Assembly (NCBI RefSeq): GCF_014202225.1
Contig: NZ_JACHGE010000001.1
Location: 1,035,320 to 1,099,319 of the forward strand
From: Algibacter amylolyticus
GTDB lineage: Bacteria; Bacteroidota; Bacteroidia; Flavobacteriales; Flavobacteriaceae
Reading direction: 5' to 3'
Length of the DNA stretch: 64,000 nucleotides
Shown here: positions 60,722-64,000 of the stretch, piece after piece
Position numbering within the stretch: the first letter of the stretch is position 1
Layout of the letters: each line of letters begins with the position of its first letter
Position numbers and translations under genes: made by a program
The notes under the pieces: generated by a model
The model's database searches: none
What the model was told of the DNA's origin: nothing
Seen by the model: only the letters and a program-made list of their open reading frames with translations

Positions 60722-62023
60722 ATGTTATTAGTTTATACCCATAAAATATCGCCTCGACTCAAATATGTTTTTAAGCATATTTGTACACGAGTTTTAGGCA
60801 TTGAAGTTAGTTTTACAACTAAAATTGAAACGTTTATTGCCCACGATAGCTTGAAAATGTCCTATACGAAACAGCAATTGGGTAACGAGTTTTATATTAA
60901 AAGTCACGATATTTTATTCGAGCAAGGGTTAAATGATATTGATATCCATATCCATACCTGGGAGCATACAAAATGCTTTTTCTACTTAGGCGAAAAAAGC
61001 AGTATTCCTTTTGATGTGTTTTCGGCTTCTTTTTATTTATTATCTAGATACGAAGAGTATTTACCGCATGTAAAAGATGAATACGGACGTTTTACAGCCA
61101 CCGAAAGTTTAGCGTTTCAAGAAGGTTTTTTGCATCAACCAGTAGTCGATATTTGGGCCTATAAATTTAGAGATGCTTTAAAAAAGCAATTTCCAGATTT
61201 CGAATTTCCAACCAGGAGTTATCAAATAAAACCCGTTATAGATGTGCCCTCGGCGTATACTTATAAATTAAAGGGTATTATGAGAACATTGGGTGGCTCT
61301 CTTAAAGATTTAGCTAGGTTAAGGCTTAAAAGTTTGTACACTAGGTTTGCCGTAATTATGGGCTTTAAGCACGATCCTTTTGATACATTTAAGTACTTAA
61401 TAAACCGACAAAAAAGCTCTTCGTTTTCCTTTCTTTTCTTTTTCTTGTTAGGCGATTACTCTACTTACGACAAAGGGATTAACCCAAACAAAAAACGATT
61501 TATATCGCTTATTAAACACGTTGGCGATTATTGCGACGTAGGACTAAAAATTTCCTATTTCGCTCTAGATGATGAAAGCCTTTTAAAGAAAGAAAAACTT
61601 AAAATGGAAGATATTTTAAACAGAAATTTAAAAGCATCTAGACAATCTTTTTCAAAACTTAATTTACCTGAAACTTATAGAAACCTTATTGCCTTAGAAA
61701 TTAAGGAAGATTACACCATGGGTTATGTAAATCATTTAGGGTTTAGAGCCGGCTCTTGTACACCATTTTTGTTTTACGATTTAGATTACGAAGTACAAAC
61801 ACCTTTAAAAATTGTACCTTATCAACTTATGGATTTTACGTTGCTTAAGCAAAAATCTTTATTAGATAAAAAGAAGGTTTTAAACGAGCTTATTTATCAA
61901 ATAAAACAAGTAGACGGTCAATTTGTGCCCATTTTTCATAATTATACGTTTAGCGATTATAAGCGCTGGGACGGGTTTAAAGAATTGTTTAATTTAATTT
62001 TAGATTCACCAAATGAAGCTTAA
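60722..62023 (+). CDS. polysaccharide deacetylase-like protein
   Basis: The 433-residue cytoplasmic protein shows an N-terminal domain (about 1-130; LSRYEEYLPHVKDEYGRF is a known block) and a C-terminal NodB-like barrel region (about 185-430) with PVIDVPSAYTYKLKG, GLKISYFALDDE and AGSCTPFLFYDLD. The canonical HxxxH metal motif is not evident, so activity is doubtful. I assign it to the group of Bacteroidota polysaccharide deacetylase family proteins with an N-terminal DUF7033-like domain. The next gene starts 11 bases before its stop. Confidence 0.7.
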   Translation: MLLVYTHKISPRLKYVFKHICTRVLGIEVSFTTKIETFIAHDSLKMSYTKQQLGNEFYIKSHDILFEQGLNDIDIHIHTWEHTKCFFYLGEKSSIPFDVFSASFYLLSRYEEYLPHVKDEYGRFTATESLAFQEGFLHQPVVDIWAYKFRDALKKQFPDFEFPTRSYQIKPVIDVPSAYTYKLKGIMRTLGGSLKDLARLRLKSLYTRFAVIMGFKHDPFDTFKYLINRQKSSSFSFLFFFLLGDYSTYDKGINPNKKRFISLIKHVGDYCDVGLKISYFALDDESLLKKEKLKMEDILNRNLKASRQSFSKLNLPETYRNLIALEIKEDYTMGYVNHLGFRAGSCTPFLFYDLDYEVQTPLKIVPYQLMDFTLLKQKSLLDKKKVLNELIYQIKQVDGQFVPIFHNYTFSDYKRWDGFKELFNLILDSPNEA

Positions 62024-62702
62024 AGGAATAACAGATGTGTTTTTTGATTTAGACCATACACTTTGGGATTTTGACAAAAATTCGGCATTAACATTTGATA
62101 AAATTTTTAAAATCAATAACGTAAATATAGCTGTTAAAGATTTTTTGGAACATTACGAACCCATTAATTTAAACTATTGGAAACTGTACAGAGAAGAAAA
62201 AATACAAAAGGATACATTACGTTACGGGAGGTTAAACGACACCTTTGAGGCTGTTGGATTTAAGGTTGATACTGGTTTAATAAATAAATTGTCAGATGAT
62301 TATATAACGCATTTATCAAGCTTTAATCATTTATTTGAAAACACCTTCGAGATCCTAGAATATTTAAGCTTAAATTATACGCTACATATAATAACTAATG
62401 GTTTCGATGAGGTTCAATATAAAAAAATGAGTCATTCCAAAATAAATCATTATTTTAAAACTATTACCAATTCGGAAATTGCCGGTGTAAAAAAACCTAA
62501 CCCTAAAATATTTAATTATGCATTAAATTTGGCAAATACCAATGCTAGTAAAAGTGTGATGATAGGTGACAGTTATGAGGCCGATATTATGGGCGCAAAA
62601 AACATAGGAATGGATGTCGTGTTTTTTGATATCAATAATTTGGAGGTAGATAGTAAAATTAAGCAAATTGATAATTTAATACAATTAAAAAAATATCTAT
62701 AA
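62013..62702 (+). CDS. YjjG family noncanonical pyrimidine nucleotidase
   Basis: The 229-residue HAD phosphatase begins DVFFDLDHTLWDFDKNSALTF, the YjjG signature (DLDHTLWDF), with motif II ITNGFDEVQYKKM, motif III GVKKPNPKIF and motif IV VMIGDSYEADIMGAKNIGMD. YjjG removes phosphate from noncanonical pyrimidine nucleotides such as dUMP or 5-halogenated forms, a housecleaning role. It overlaps the preceding gene by 11 bases, so the two are translationally coupled. Confidence 0.9.
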   Translation: MKLKGITDVFFDLDHTLWDFDKNSALTFDKIFKINNVNIAVKDFLEHYEPINLNYWKLYREEKIQKDTLRYGRLNDTFEAVGFKVDTGLINKLSDDYITHLSSFNHLFENTFEILEYLSLNYTLHIITNGFDEVQYKKMSHSKINHYFKTITNSEIAGVKKPNPKIFNYALNLANTNASKSVMIGDSYEADIMGAKNIGMDVVFFDINNLEVDSKIKQIDNLIQLKKYL

Positions 62703-62734
62703 TAGATTAAGTATTAGTTCGTTTTATAAAAAGC

Positions 62735-63292
62735 ATGGAGGGAAAAATATATAAAATATATGGTTTAGTACTTAGTTTAGCGATGTGTTTCTGGTCGTGT
62801 ACAGAAGAAATCGATTTAAACCAAGCTGAAGACTTAGAGCTATCGCCAGTTATTGAAAATAGTTTGCTTTTTTTTGAGGCTCCTGCAAGTGAGTTTTTCG
62901 AGGGAGGAACAGAGGTTAATGAGTCTTCTGATTTTATTGAAGTAGATATTTTTAAAAATAGTTTTAATAGAAGTCATCTTATTAAGGCAGAATTTGTATT
63001 CGAGGTTGTAAACTCTATTGACAGAAGTTATGAGCTGCAAATAGATTTTTTGGATGATTTAGATCAATTGGTACACACCTTTTCTTTTGAAGCATCGGCA
63101 TCACCAGATAATTCGGAGATTTACACAAAATATACAGAGGTTTTTGAAGGTAACACCTTAAGAGCTTTAATGGTTACCGGAAAATTGAGTTTTACTATTA
63201 CCATGCAACCTGGTGATGAGGTTAATGAAAATTCGCCTGGGCGAATAAATATGCAGTCTAAAAGTGTTTTTTATTTTAATATTAAAGACTAA
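62735..63292 (+). CDS. lipoprotein of unknown function
   Basis: The 185-residue product starts with a hydrophobic stretch and lipobox (YGLVLSLAMCFWSC, Cys22), followed by TEEIDL. The remaining sequence is acidic and beta-rich with no recognised domain. It lies 2 bases before a DUF5723-like outer-membrane protein gene and is probably co-expressed with it, so the pair may work together at the outer membrane. Confidence 0.7.
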   Translation: MEGKIYKIYGLVLSLAMCFWSCTEEIDLNQAEDLELSPVIENSLLFFEAPASEFFEGGTEVNESSDFIEVDIFKNSFNRSHLIKAEFVFEVVNSIDRSYELQIDFLDDLDQLVHTFSFEASASPDNSEIYTKYTEVFEGNTLRALMVTGKLSFTITMQPGDEVNENSPGRINMQSKSVFYFNIKD

Positions 63293-63294
63293 TT

Positions 63295-64000
63295 ATGAAA
63301 GCAATTAGCCTGATATTAATACTTACAAGCGTTTTGTGTTTTAGCCAAAACAAACAGCTGTTGTATGGATTTTCAGAAATACCACAATCGCTTCTTTCTA
63401 ACCCTGGAGGAAAAGTAACTAATACAGGTTATTTTGGAATTCCTTTTTTATCCCATTTTCATGTAAATGGAGGTTCGTCTGGAGCAACCGTTTACGATTT
63501 GTTTGCAGCTGATGGTGTCGACTTTAGTACAAAATTTAGGCGGGTTGTCTATGATGCCAAACCAGGTGATTTTTTTACCGCCAATCAACAACTAGAAATA
63601 GTTTCTGGTGGTTTTGCAATTGGGCCTAGTTACAATAAAAACCAATACTTAAGTTTTGGAGTGTATCAAGAATTCGATTTTATAACCTATTTCCCTAAAG
63701 ACATTGCGGTTTTAGCCTTAGAAGGTAATCAAGCTAACATTGGGAGACGGTTTGATGTTAGTAGCGTTAGTGCCTCGGCTGAGGTAATTGCCGTGTGGCA
63801 TGTAGGCTACAACAAAAAAGTAAATGATAAGTTTACCTACGGTGCAAGAGGTAAAATTTATTCTAGTATAATTAACGCAACCTCAAATAAAAACGAAGGT
63901 TACTTTACCACGGTTTTAGGAGGAAATAATTTTTATCAGCATATTTTTAATTTAGATACGGCGCTAAGAACTTCTGGTTATGCCTTAAATGGCGAAGACA
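63295..64000 (+). CDS. DUF5723-like outer-membrane protein (3' truncated by window end)
   Basis: The frame starts ATG at 63295 and continues past the window end; 235 residues are visible. A signal peptide (MKAISLILILTSVLCFSQ) is followed by QLLYGFSEIPQSLLSNPGG, SLLSNPG-type wording common to DUF5723 proteins, then alternating short strands such as NTGYFGIPFLSHFHVNGG and TYGARGKIYSS that suggest a beta barrel. The function is unknown. The gene follows the lipoprotein gene by 2 bases. Confidence 0.75.
   Translation, partial: MKAISLILILTSVLCFSQNKQLLYGFSEIPQSLLSNPGGKVTNTGYFGIPFLSHFHVNGGSSGATVYDLFAADGVDFSTKFRRVVYDAKPGDFFTANQQLEIVSGGFAIGPSYNKNQYLSFGVYQEFDFITYFPKDIAVLALEGNQANIGRRFDVSSVSASAEVIAVWHVGYNKKVNDKFTYGARGKIYSSIINATSNKNEGYFTTVLGGNNFYQHIFNLDTALRTSGYALNGED

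Noticed and set aside
1-64000. CRISPR arrays, insertion sequences, prophage genes, toxin-antitoxin pairs or restriction systems
   Set aside because: No regularly spaced direct repeats, transposase, phage structural genes or methylase/nuclease pairs were seen.

Overview
The window reads as a stretch of chromosome from a Bacteroidota bacterium, most likely a marine-type member of the Flavobacteriaceae. Evidence: AT-rich DNA; gldJ next to porU-porV (gliding motility and type IX secretion, T9SS); a secreted peptidase with a T9SS sorting tail; several membrane-anchored or soluble LuxR-type regulators; few Shine-Dalgarno sequences; and promoters of the flavobacterial form TTG-N17-19-TAnnTTTG, two of which (tRNA-Val and pdhA) match perfectly. 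There is no insertion sequence, prophage, CRISPR array or rRNA. Almost everything is coding; no gap longer than 300 bases is left unexplained.

Layout. 0-4 kb: the end of a TonB-like gene, folC, tRNA-Val, a PAS-LuxR regulator and murF. 4-11.2 kb: gldJ divergent from porU-porV. 11.2-16.9 kb: cytidine deaminase, pyruvate dehydrogenase E1-alpha and E2, an M28 peptidase lipoprotein, an SDR and a HAD hydrolase. 17-25 kb: a YdeI-like protein with a CDGSH tail, a SprT-like protein, mannose-1-phosphate guanylyltransferase, DUF389, an MlaEF-type ABC transporter, a PafA-like phosphatase and a secreted or anchored nuclease. 25-31 kb, mostly minus strand: glycosyltransferase, methyltransferase, FabH-like ketosynthase and gcvP. 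31-36 kb: a UbiA-like membrane protein, an ECF sigma/anti-sigma pair, two tandem secreted paralogues and a membrane LuxR-like regulator. 36-39.3 kb: a minus-strand operon led by a GbsR/MarR regulator, with small membrane proteins, DUF2071 and a methyltransferase; it carries two matching palindromic operators. 39.4-46 kb: M3 peptidase, purE and purK, a fused hpt-adk gene, and obg. 46-56 kb: lipoproteins, an M64 peptidase with a T9SS tail, DoxX and a 2018-residue alpha-2-macroglobulin. 56-64 kb: mpl, an unknown membrane protein, PaiB-like, radC, a deacetylase-like protein, a YjjG-like phosphatase, a lipoprotein and the start of a DUF5723-like outer-membrane protein.

How the parts connect. PorU and PorV process and anchor T9SS cargo such as the M64 peptidase encoded at 46.5 kb, and GldJ belongs to the same motility/secretion apparatus. 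FolC, PurE, PurK, Hpt-Adk and Cdd form a scattered one-carbon and nucleotide set; MurF and Mpl act on peptidoglycan precursors. The most unusual items are the GbsR operon with its operator pair, the Hpt-Adk fusion that starts at TTG, a GC-rich intergenic repeat present in two copies (one carrying nested palindromic insertions), SusC-like motifs inside the macroglobulin, and the duplicated secreted proteins beside a membrane-bound regulator. Several start codons were moved downstream of the longest reading frame so that signal peptides, promoters or family N-termini fit; four genes appear to begin with TTG.
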